Below, piece after piece: positions 1 through 6,854 of a stretch of DNA of 11,633 nucleotides (within the stretch, counting starts at the first letter, position 1; every line of letters starts with the position of its first letter). The DNA comes from an uncultured Collinsella sp. (GTDB lineage Bacteria; Actinomycetota; Coriobacteriia; Coriobacteriales; Coriobacteriaceae): the NCBI GenBank assembly GCA_900757705.1, contig CAAEOW010000062.1, forward strand, positions 1-11,633, written 5' to 3'. The notes beneath the pieces are model-generated. The model saw only the letters and a program-made list of their open reading frames with translations, ran no database searches and was not told the origin of the DNA. The position numbers and the translations under genes were made by a program.

Positions 1-1
1 C

Positions 2-1105
2 GAAGAAGGCAACCCGGTAGCAGTGATGGGCAAGCACTTCCGCATCTTCGCCAGCACCTTGGCAGGCGATCTGTTCACGGAGCCGTTCGTGATGTGCGAG
101 CTGGACCATCCCGTCGATCAGATAACGGCATTTTTGACGTCGGGAGGCATTCTCTCCGCGCTCGCCACGCACATTGTGAGCGCGGAGCAGAGCGAGGCAG
201 AGCTGCACGGCATCGAAGTGCCCTTGGTGGCGTGTGCCACTCCGACGGGCGCGGTCGCTACCTCGGGCGCGGTGGTGCCCGGAGCAGCAGGCGAGTCCTT
301 CATGGTCACGGTGCGAAACGACGGCAACACTTTGCTGACCGCCGGCACGATCGATCTGTACCGAGAGGGCTCCAGCCAGCCGTTCTCCAGCGCATCCATC
401 GGATTCGGAGCGAACGCACGCATGGCTTCGATCCACGATCCAGAGCTTGCCGAAGACGCTTCGGCCAACGACATGGCACACGTGAAGTACGCGCTCGAGA
501 CGCTGGGCGCATGTTTTGCAACGCACCCGCTGGTAGCCGACAACGGCAACGCCGTGCTGGCACCGGGTTGCACGGCACAGTTCCGCATGAGCTTCGCCAT
601 CCCCGAGAGTTGGAGCGACGAAGTGGGCAAACGCGTAACGCTGTATGCGAAGGCGCGTGACCTGGTGGCGCTCGATCCCGTAACGCTCAAGGAAATCCGA
701 CCGGGCGCAAACTCGGCGCTGGGTGCCGTACTGCACGAGCTTCATGTGCCCGACGCGGCATGCGAGCGCTCAGAAGTTCAGGTCGGCGTCTGCGACAGCG
801 CGGATACGACAGGACTTCACGACGCCCCGATGACAGCGGGCGGCGATGGTGGCTCGAGTGGCGGCGGTGCTGACGAGGGCGGCGGCTCCGGCGGAAGCAG
901 CTCCGGCAGCGGCAAGGACCACGGCAATAACAAGCGCTCCGGAAAAGCGGGCGCACTTGCGGGCACGGGCGATGTCAACGCTCCCCTTACGGCAGCCGCT
1001 GCAGCACTCGCCGTGGCAGGCGCCGGCCTCGTCGCCTACAGCGCCCGCCGCACGGCGCTCGAAACCGACACCGCCAATGAGGTCAAATCGGATAGGCCTC
1101 GCTAG
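2..1105 (+). CDS. Wall-anchored surface protein, 3' part (5' end outside window)
   Basis: The reading frame is open to the left edge of the window, so the gene begins upstream and only its last 367 codons are seen. The GTG at 23 is internal, not a credible start. The visible part has a beta-sandwich-like stretch (around 270-420 and 560-700) of the kind found in repeated extracellular domains of surface proteins. A Gly/Ser-rich linker follows (about 830-940). At 956-973 the protein reads LAGTGD, followed by a hydrophobic segment rich in Ala (about 980-1045) and Arg residues, which is the layout of a sortase sorting signal. LAxTG is the motif associated with class E sortases of high-GC Gram-positives. 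The tail after the hydrophobic segment is about 20 residues, longer than usual. Function beyond surface display (adhesin, pilus-tip or matrix protein) cannot be told from this part. The family is not recognised; wall anchoring is inferred. Confidence 0.75.
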   Translation, partial: EEGNPVAVMGKHFRIFASTLAGDLFTEPFVMCELDHPVDQITAFLTSGGILSALATHIVSAEQSEAELHGIEVPLVACATPTGAVATSGAVVPGAAGESFMVTVRNDGNTLLTAGTIDLYREGSSQPFSSASIGFGANARMASIHDPELAEDASANDMAHVKYALETLGACFATHPLVADNGNAVLAPGCTAQFRMSFAIPESWSDEVGKRVTLYAKARDLVALDPVTLKEIRPGANSALGAVLHELHVPDAACERSEVQVGVCDSADTTGLHDAPMTAGGDGGSSGGGADEGGGSGGSSSGSGKDHGNNKRSGKAGALAGTGDVNAPLTAAAAALAVAGAGLVAYSARRTALETDTANEVKSDRPR

Positions 1106-1155
1106 CTCCTAGTTACTTTTGTGAGAGACGTCGACTCGGCTCATCGAACATCAAA

Positions 1156-1189
1156 ATGGGCTGGTTCTGGATACCCAGAGCCAGCCCAT
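1156..1189 (-). terminator. Hairpin terminator between convergent genes
   Basis: A 15-bp stem (1156-1170 paired with 1175-1189, one G-T wobble) closes on the 4-base loop ATAC. Read on the minus strand it lies 7 bases after the stop codon of the membrane-protein gene and is followed by TTTTG, as expected for an intrinsic terminator. It also lies 50 bases after the stop of the plus-strand surface-protein gene. The plus-strand side has no T-run, so its main role is probably on the minus strand, with possible two-way function. Confidence 0.75.
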
Positions 1190-1195
1190 TACGCA

Positions 1196-1780
1196 TTAGA
1201 TATCGTCAGAGGAGTCGAGCTCTGCTTCGAGCTTGGCACGGCGTCTTTTCGCCGTGAAAAACGTTGCGCACAGGGCAGCAAACGTGGCCGCGAAAATCGT
1301 CGCACCGCAGAACACGCCCGTGGCCAGGTTCGCCAACCAAAAGACGCTTTCGAGCGGTACGATCTGCGCCTCAGCGATACAGCGCATTGCGGCAATAACA
1401 AGCGCGAACGCGGCGCCGCTAAGACCGCTGACAAGCAGGAAATATCCAACAGGAAGATGCTCGGTTTGCCCAAAACGATTGGTATCGACATAGCCCTTCC
1501 GCGTTTGCAGGCCTGCGCAAATCAACATCACGAGAACGAGCCACAAATACATGGCTGCCTCGAACGGCGTTGCAAAGCCATGCGGCATTTCACTGGCGTC
1601 GCTGTGAACCCACGCAACCTGTCGAGCTATAAACTGGTAGAAAAAGATCATCAACATGCCAAACGAAAGCAGCACGAAACCAATCTTGTAGATCTTCGCG
1701 CTCTCAGCCTCCAGGCGCTCATCCTTTGGGCCGGCATATTCACGCCACTTTTGCACGAGTTTTAAATCTTCAAATTTCAT
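1196..1780 (-). CDS. Four-helix membrane protein partnered with XRE regulator
   Basis: This is a 194-residue integral membrane protein. Predicted membrane segments are at about 32-52, 73-92, 112-133 and 147-174. A charged N-terminus carries a KDERLE stretch at 19-24, and the C-terminal tail is basic and then acidic (RRRAKLEAELDSSDD). The KDERxE opening followed by paired hydrophobic segments resembles small DUF3278/DUF6773-type membrane proteins that often sit beside short XRE regulators, but I cannot assign a family with certainty. No catalytic motif is visible. The start ATG (1778-1780) has GGAG six bases upstream, formed from the TAG stop of the XRE gene, so the two genes are probably translationally coupled. 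It shares the strong promoter upstream of the XRE gene. A role in sensing or envelope stress would be a guess. Confidence 0.8.
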   Translation of the reverse strand: MKFEDLKLVQKWREYAGPKDERLEAESAKIYKIGFVLLSFGMLMIFFYQFIARQVAWVHSDASEMPHGFATPFEAAMYLWLVLVMLICAGLQTRKGYVDTNRFGQTEHLPVGYFLLVSGLSGAAFALVIAAMRCIAEAQIVPLESVFWLANLATGVFCGATIFAATFAALCATFFTAKRRRAKLEAELDSSDDI

Positions 1781-1789
1781 AGCGAACTC

Positions 1790-2020
1790 CTAAAGAGTAT
1801 TAGGGTCGGCGTCGGTTTCGTCTTCCCAAAACAAGTCGTTCAACGTAACGCGCAGCGCCTTACAGATTGCCACGCACAAATTGAGCGTGGGATTGTAGCC
1901 GCCCGCCTCGATAAGGCCGATGGTTTGGCGCGTAACGCCCACGGCTTGGGCTAAGTCAGCTTGCGAAAGGCCAGCCGCCGCGCGTGCCGCCTTCATGCGT
2001 AGGTTCTTTTTGCCCGGCAT
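1790..2020 (-). CDS. Short XRE-family transcriptional regulator
   Basis: This 76-residue DNA-binding protein is almost entirely one HTH_3 (XRE/Cro-CI) domain. The helix-turn-helix spans about residues 19-45 (SQADLAQAVGVTRQTIGLIE), followed by the usual NPTL...AICKALRVTLNDLFW ending. It has no ligand or protease domain. The start at 2018-2020 is preferred over an upstream in-frame ATG (2078-2080) because AAGGA lies five bases before it and the protein then begins at the normal family position. The earlier ATG would also place coding sequence over the promoter. The gene is first in a two-gene minus-strand operon with the membrane protein, only 9 bases away. The symmetric GACAGATAT sites around its promoter suggest that it represses itself. 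Small XRE plus membrane protein pairs are common in Firmicutes and Coriobacteriia, with mostly unknown signals. Confidence 0.92.
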   Translation of the reverse strand: MPGKKNLRMKAARAAAGLSQADLAQAVGVTRQTIGLIEAGGYNPTLNLCVAICKALRVTLNDLFWEDETDADPNTL

Positions 2021-2041
2021 GGAGTTCCTTTCGTAAATGTG

Positions 2042-2108
2042 GACAGATATCCGTTGCAACATGACAGAAATATATTGCATTCTTCACAAGATGTCAACTA
2101 TATCTGTC
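2042..2108. promoter_or_regulatory. Repeated GACAGATAT operator half-sites around XRE promoter
   Basis: GACAGATAT at 2042-2050 and its exact reverse complement ATATCTGTC at 2100-2108 bracket the promoter. A third, imperfect copy (GACAGAAATAT, 2063-2073) covers the -10 box and start site. The outer pair sits just upstream of the -35 box and in the early transcribed region, an arrangement suited to looping or multi-site repression by the XRE protein. Sequence and placement are seen directly; binding by this XRE protein is inferred. Confidence 0.55.
2069..2097 (-). promoter_or_regulatory. Sigma-A promoter of the XRE/membrane-protein operon
   Basis: On the minus strand the -35 box is TTGACA (2092-2097) and the -10 box TATATT (2069-2074), separated by exactly 17 bases. 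This is nearly consensus, so it should be strong when not repressed. Transcription would begin near 2062, giving a leader of about 40 bases before the XRE start codon. Confidence 0.85.
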
Positions 2109-2170
2109 ATTATGGAAACCATGTTCGCCATCGCCATGTGGACATAACAATTTCGATTCGCTATTCAAAC

Positions 2171-2207
2171 TTACTCGGACAGAACCGACTCGGTTTTGTC
2201 CGAGTAA
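2171..2207. repeat. 37-bp near-perfect palindrome
   Basis: Two 18-base arms (2171-2188 and 2190-2207) flank a single central base. They differ from perfect inversion at one position, which would still pair as G-U in RNA. The outer 11 bases, TTACTCGGACA and TGTCCGAGTAA, match exactly. It lies in the AT-rich region between the divergent XRE and topoisomerase genes, about 110 bases from the XRE promoter. It has no T-run after it on the plus strand, so it is not a standard terminator, and neither flanking gene needs one here. Options are an operator for a dimeric regulator, a leader RNA hairpin, or a remnant of a small mobile repeat. The GGACAGA inside it also occurs at the XRE operator (2041-2047), possibly by chance. 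Confidence 0.7.
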
Positions 2208-2471
2208 ACGTGATTGATAGTCGATCGCTGTGCCCGCTCGTGCAATCAGCATCATTCGATTTTGTTTAGTAAAACTAGGTCCCTATTAAATAAAATTCGT
2301 TTGTATCCAAATTTGTTTAACAATGCCGCGTTACCACTAAACACTATACCCGTTAATCCGAACGATTGTTCGATGGATTTCGTGTTGGGTGGAATCGCCT
2401 ATGGGCTGGGCTATGCTACCTTGACTATCTATATGACTAAAACGCAGCAAAGGAGTATCGAGAGAGCGAGC
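2208..2471 (+). other. AT-rich leader region before topoisomerase operon
   Basis: This stretch is clearly richer in A+T than the genes on either side, especially 2250-2345, and holds no supported gene. The frame of the topoisomerase B gene happens to be open through it, but no ribosome site or family similarity supports coding. A weak promoter candidate on the plus strand is TTGTTT (2262-2267), 16 bases, TATTAA (2284-2289), which would leave a leader of roughly 175 bases. I see no riboswitch that I can name. Confidence 0.4.
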
Positions 2472-4469
2472 ATGGCAAAAAACACCGCAAACTATGGTAA
2501 CGACAGTATTCGTCAGCTCAAGGACGAGGAGCGTGTACGCCTGCGCCCCGCCGTCATCTTTGGCTCGGACGGGCTCGACGGCTGCGCGCATGCCGCCTTC
2601 GAGATCCTGTCCAACGCCGTCGACGAGGCGCGCCAGGGCTACGGCAAGCTCATCACCCTTACCGCCTTTCGCGATGGCTCTATCCAGGTAGAGGACAATG
2701 GCCGTGGCTGCCCGCTCGACTGGAACCCTTCCGAGAAGCGCTTTAACTGGGAGCTCGTCTTCTGCGAGCTCTACGCCGGCGGCAAGTACAACAACAACCA
2801 GGGCGGCGACTACGACTTCTCGCTCGGTACCAACGGCCTGGGCTCGTGCGCGACCCAGTACGCCTCCGAATACATGGACGTCACGGTTTGGCGTGACGGC
2901 AACAAGTACTCCCTGCACTTTAAGAAGGGCAAGGTCGTCGGCGCCAAAAAGAAGGCGCTCGAGATTGAGCCCAGCGACGAGGACCGTACCGGCACCACCA
3001 TCAAATGGCGCCCCGATCTTGAGGTCTTTACCTCCATCAGCATCCCCCACGATTGGTATCGCGAGACCATGCGCCGCCAGGCCGTGGTCAACGCCAACGT
3101 AACCTTCCGCCTGCGCATCGAGGGCGATGATGGCGAATTTACCGAAGAGGACTTCTGCTATCCCAAGGGCATCGAGGACTACGTGCTCGAGAAGGTCGGT
3201 GCCGACTACCTCACCGAGCCCTTCTTTATCGAGGCCGACCGTCGCGGTCGCGACCGCGAAGACCTGCCCGACTACAACGTAAAAATCACCGCATGCATGT
3301 GCTTCTCTCGCACCTTCATGATGCAGGAGTACTACCACAACTCATCGTGGCTCGAGAACGGCGGCTCACCCGAGAAGGCGGCCCGTAGCGCTCTGACCAG
3401 CGCCATCGATGCCTACATTAAGCAACAGGGCAAATACAACAAAAACGAAAGCGGCATTAAGTGGCAGGACGTCCAGGACTGTCTGGTGCTGGTAACCAAC
3501 TGCTTCTCCACCCAGACGTCCTACGAGAACCAGACCAAGAAGGCCATCAATAACCGCTTTATCCAGCAGGCCATGACGGCATTCTTTAAGGAGCGCCTCT
3601 CGACCTACCTGATCGAGAACAAAGACGCCGCCAACAAGATCATGGAGCAAGTGCTCATCAACAAGCGCTCGCGCGAGAACGCCGAGAAGACGCGCCAGAG
3701 CATCAAGACCAACCTGCAGCAGAAGACCGACATGGCCAACCGCGTGCAGAAGTTCATCGACTGCCGCTCCAAGGACAAGAGCCGCCGCGAGATCTACATC
3801 GTAGAGGGCGACTCGGCAGCAGGCGCCATTCGCACCTCGCGCGATGCCGAGTTCCAGGGTGTCATGCCCGTCCGCGGCAAAATCCTCAACTGCCTAAAGG
3901 AGGACTACCCGCGCATCTTTAAGTCCGACATCATCATGGACCTCATGCGCGTGCTGGGCTGCGGTGTGGAGATCAAGGACAAGCGCATCAAGAACCTTGG
4001 TGCCTTCGACCTGGACAACCTCAACTGGAACAAGGTCATCATCTGTACGGACGCCGACGTCGACGGTTACCACATCCGCACGCTCGTGCTCACCATGCTC
4101 TACCGCCTGGTGCCCACACTTATCGACGAGGGCTACGTGTATATCGCCGAGTCGCCGCTCTACGAGATCAACTGCAAAGAAAAGACCTACTTTGCCTACA
4201 CCGAGCTCGAGAAGAACGGCATTCTCAAGGAGATTGGCGACCAGAAGTGCTCCATCAACCGCTCCAAGGGTCTTGGTGAGAACGATCCGGACATGATGTG
4301 GCTCACCACCATGAACCCCGAGACGCGTCGCCTAATCAAGGTGGAGCCCGAGGACGTCACCAAAATGGAAACCATGTTCAACCTGTTGCTGGGCAACGAC
4401 GAGGCAGGCCGCAAGCGCCATATCTCCGAGCACGGCAAGGAATACCTGGACCAGCTGGACCTGCAGTAG
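2472..4469 (+). CDS. Type II DNA topoisomerase subunit B (GyrB/ParE family, divergent)
   Basis: This 665-residue ATPase subunit of a type II topoisomerase works with the A subunit encoded next to pass one DNA duplex through another using ATP. The GHKL ATPase domain shows E44/N48/D51 (SNAVDEA), D75-N76-G-R-G, a glycine-rich lid GTNGLG at 119-124, and a QTKKA loop that supplies the ATP-contacting lysine. The Toprim domain shows VEGDSAAG with catalytic E445 and the metal-binding DADVD at 527-531, then the GyrB-like ending KGLGEND...TTMNPETR. Length is close to that of short GyrB/ParE proteins, with no insertion. The lid differs from the usual GGLHGVG of GyrB, and the protein resembles the second, divergent topoisomerase of Clostridia more than housekeeping gyrase. 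The start ATG at 2472 matches the family N-terminus. AAAGGAG at 2449-2455 is rather far (16 bases), so initiation may rely on the nearer GAGAGAG. Confidence 0.93.
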   Translation: MAKNTANYGNDSIRQLKDEERVRLRPAVIFGSDGLDGCAHAAFEILSNAVDEARQGYGKLITLTAFRDGSIQVEDNGRGCPLDWNPSEKRFNWELVFCELYAGGKYNNNQGGDYDFSLGTNGLGSCATQYASEYMDVTVWRDGNKYSLHFKKGKVVGAKKKALEIEPSDEDRTGTTIKWRPDLEVFTSISIPHDWYRETMRRQAVVNANVTFRLRIEGDDGEFTEEDFCYPKGIEDYVLEKVGADYLTEPFFIEADRRGRDREDLPDYNVKITACMCFSRTFMMQEYYHNSSWLENGGSPEKAARSALTSAIDAYIKQQGKYNKNESGIKWQDVQDCLVLVTNCFSTQTSYENQTKKAINNRFIQQAMTAFFKERLSTYLIENKDAANKIMEQVLINKRSRENAEKTRQSIKTNLQQKTDMANRVQKFIDCRSKDKSRREIYIVEGDSAAGAIRTSRDAEFQGVMPVRGKILNCLKEDYPRIFKSDIIMDLMRVLGCGVEIKDKRIKNLGAFDLDNLNWNKVIICTDADVDGYHIRTLVLTMLYRLVPTLIDEGYVYIAESPLYEINCKEKTYFAYTELEKNGILKEIGDQKCSINRSKGLGENDPDMMWLTTMNPETRRLIKVEPEDVTKMETMFNLLLGNDEAGRKRHISEHGKEYLDQLDLQ

Positions 4470-4514
4470 CAGCAAATCGATAACGACGGCCCATAAGAAG
4501 TTCAAGAGGAAATC

Positions 4515-6755
4515 GTGGCAAAGAAGAAGACCAAAACCCAGCCAAAGAAAAAGCAGGTTAACGCCGAGAACGTCATCGGCCTGCACTCCGAGGTCACCGA
4601 CCAGCCGATCACGCAGACGCTCGAGGTCAACTACATGCCCTACGCTATGAGCGTCAATGTCTCGCGAGCATTCCCCGAGATCGACGGCTTTAAGCCCTCA
4701 CACCGCAAGCTGCTCTATACCATGTACAAGATGGGTCTGCTCAAGGGCGAGCGCCAGAAGAGCGCCAACATCGTGGGTCAGACCATGAAGCTCAACCCGC
4801 ACGGCGATGCCGCGATCTACGAGACGATGGTGCGCCTGGCCACCGGCAACGAGGCGCTGCTCGCCCCCTTTGTGGAGTCGAAGGGCAACTTTGGCAAGTA
4901 CTATTCGGGCGACCTGAGCTACGCCGCCTCGCGTTATACCGAGGCTAAGCTCTCCCCCATCAGTGCCGAGATCTTCAAGGACATCGACAAGGATCCGGTC
5001 GACTTCGTTGACAGCTATGACGGCGCCATGAAGGAGCCGCGCCTGCTGCCCACCACGTTCCCCAATATCCTCGTCTCGGCCAACAAGGGCATTGGCGTCG
5101 CCATGGCGTCCGACATCTGCGGTTTCAACCTCAACGAGGTCTGCACCGCCACCATGCACTACTTGCAGGATCCCGACTGCGACCTGCTTGAGTATATGCC
5201 CATGCCCGACTTCTCGACCGGCGGCGAGATCATCTACCGCCGCGAGGAGATGGAGAAGATCATCGAGACCGGCCTTGGCAGCTTCCAAATCCGCTCCCGC
5301 TGGCGCTGGATTCCCGAAGAGCGCATCATCGAGGTCTACGAGATCCCCTACACCACCAAAACCGATGTCATCATCGAGCGCATCGTCAAGCTCTCCAAGG
5401 AGGGCAAGGTCAAAGAGATCGCCGACATCCGCGACGAGACCGACCTTTCGGGCCTGCGCATCGCCATCGACCTTAAGCGCGGCGTCGACCCCGACAAGCT
5501 CATGGCGAAGCTTTATCGCTCGACCACGCTGCAGGATTCGTTCTCGTGCAACTTCAACGTGCTGGTCGATGGTTACCCCCGCGTTATGGGCGTGCGCCAG
5601 ATCCTGCACGAGTGGGTCAAGTGGCGTATTGAGTCCACGCGTCGCCGCATTAACTTTGACCTGGGCAAAAAGTCCGAGCGCCTGCACCTGCTGCACGGCC
5701 TCGAGGCGATCTTGCTCGATATCGACAAGGCCATCGCCATCATCCGCGGCACCAAACTCGAAGCCGAGGTCGTGCCCAACCTTATGAAGGGTTTCGACAT
5801 CGACGAGACCCAGGCCGAGTTTGTCGCCGAGCTCAAGCTCCGCAACATCAACGAGGAGTACATCCTCAACCGCACCAAGGACATTGCAAAGCTTGAGGGT
5901 GAGATTGCCGAACTTGAGGAGATCCTCTCCAGCGAGGAGAACATCAAGAAGGTCATCAGCGACGAGCTGGCCGCGGTCAACAAGAAGTACGTGATGCCGC
6001 GCCGCACGGGCAGGATCGAGCCCCATGAGGTTATCGAGGTAAGCTTGGAGCCCGAGGTCGAGGAGTACCCGGTCACCATCATGCTCTCGCGCGACGGCTA
6101 CCTTAAGAAGATGACCGACCGCGTGCTCAAGAAGGCGACCACGCTCAAGTACAAGGACGGCGACAAACCCTTTATCGAGTTCCCGTCCTCCAACACCCAC
6201 GAGCTGCTGGTCTTTACCAACAAGAGCCAGGTGTACAAGTGCAAGGTCGCGGCGTTTGAGGACACCAAGTCGGCCCAGCTGGGCTCGTACCTGCCGACTG
6301 ATCTTGAGATGGAACCCGACGAGAGTGTCATCTGGGTCATCGACCCCGAGGACTACAAGGCTGACGTGCTGTTCGTCTTTGAGAACGGCCGCGTGGTGCG
6401 CGTCGCACTTGCCGGATACGTTACCAAGACCAACCGCAAGCGCCTCAAGAACGCCATCTATGGTGGCAGCAAGTTGCTGTATGCCCAGGTGCTCAAGGAG
6501 GACCGCGACCTCGCGCTGGTCTCGAGCGACTACCGCCTGATGAACTTCAACACGTCGCTGCTCAAGACCAAGACGACCACCAACACGCAGGGCGTCCAGG
6601 CCTTTACGGCCAAGAAGGGCCGCTCGGTCACCACCGTCGGCACGACCGAGGAGATCCTCGGCGCCGGCGTCTCGGCCGAAAAGTTCACCGCGCAGAGCCT
6701 CCCCTCTGCCGGTGCCCTCATGAAAGAAAACGACATGCCGAGCCTGTTTGACTAA
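4515..6755 (+). CDS. Type II DNA topoisomerase subunit A (GyrA/ParC family, divergent)
   Basis: This 746-residue DNA-cleaving subunit is encoded 45 bases after its B partner in the same operon. The winged-helix/tower core has the catalytic Arg140-Tyr141 pair (SRYTEAKL), the Tyr forming the covalent bond to DNA. PHGD at 95-98 lies in the quinolone-binding helix. The C-gate and coiled-coil arms lie at about 430-495. A C-terminal beta-pinwheel begins near 518 and is about 230 residues long, shorter than in typical GyrA. No GyrA box (QRRGGKG type) is visible where it should be, around 537-550 (VLKKATTLKYKDGD), so DNA wrapping and negative supercoiling are unlikely and a topo IV-like decatenating role is inferred. 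Position 99 is Ala and 103 Glu where E. coli GyrA has Ser83 and Asp87. The Lys-rich N-terminus (about 15 residues) is extra. The GTG start has AGAGGA four bases upstream. Confidence 0.93.
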   Translation: MAKKKTKTQPKKKQVNAENVIGLHSEVTDQPITQTLEVNYMPYAMSVNVSRAFPEIDGFKPSHRKLLYTMYKMGLLKGERQKSANIVGQTMKLNPHGDAAIYETMVRLATGNEALLAPFVESKGNFGKYYSGDLSYAASRYTEAKLSPISAEIFKDIDKDPVDFVDSYDGAMKEPRLLPTTFPNILVSANKGIGVAMASDICGFNLNEVCTATMHYLQDPDCDLLEYMPMPDFSTGGEIIYRREEMEKIIETGLGSFQIRSRWRWIPEERIIEVYEIPYTTKTDVIIERIVKLSKEGKVKEIADIRDETDLSGLRIAIDLKRGVDPDKLMAKLYRSTTLQDSFSCNFNVLVDGYPRVMGVRQILHEWVKWRIESTRRRINFDLGKKSERLHLLHGLEAILLDIDKAIAIIRGTKLEAEVVPNLMKGFDIDETQAEFVAELKLRNINEEYILNRTKDIAKLEGEIAELEEILSSEENIKKVISDELAAVNKKYVMPRRTGRIEPHEVIEVSLEPEVEEYPVTIMLSRDGYLKKMTDRVLKKATTLKYKDGDKPFIEFPSSNTHELLVFTNKSQVYKCKVAAFEDTKSAQLGSYLPTDLEMEPDESVIWVIDPEDYKADVLFVFENGRVVRVALAGYVTKTNRKRLKNAIYGGSKLLYAQVLKEDRDLALVSSDYRLMNFNTSLLKTKTTTNTQGVQAFTAKKGRSVTTVGTTEEILGAGVSAEKFTAQSLPSAGALMKENDMPSLFD

Positions 6756-6795
6756 AACAACGGCGACCAAACCGTCATGGTTTTACAAAGCAGCG

Positions 6796-6831
6796 GGGCC
6801 CGGAGCGCAGTAAACGCTGTGCCCTGGGCCC
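6796..6831. terminator. GC-rich hairpin between convergent genes
   Basis: A 15-bp stem (6796-6810 with 6817-6831; two G-T wobbles and one A-C mismatch) closes on TAAACG. It lies 40 bases after the topoisomerase A stop and 23 bases after the stop of the opposing ATPase gene, the expected place for a shared terminator. Neither side has a strong T-run (TTTG on the minus side), so termination may be weak or Rho-aided. Confidence 0.55.
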
Positions 6832-6854
6832 TATGCATTACACCAGCATCATCC

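Noticed and set aside
1121..1765. A 214-codon plus-strand open frame opposite the membrane-protein gene
   Set aside because: Its translation is polar and patternless, while the minus strand gives a clear four-helix membrane protein with a ribosome site and operon context.
2214..2471. In-frame 86-codon extension upstream of the topoisomerase B start, with a hydrophobic stretch
   Set aside because: Base composition is intergenic and no ribosome site precedes its possible starts. The family N-terminus begins at 2472.
4698..6770. A 690-codon open frame antisense to the topoisomerase A gene
   Set aside because: It mirrors a high-GC coding frame on the other strand, has low-complexity Leu/Val/Asp composition and no recognisable motif. 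The plus-strand gene is clearly the real one.
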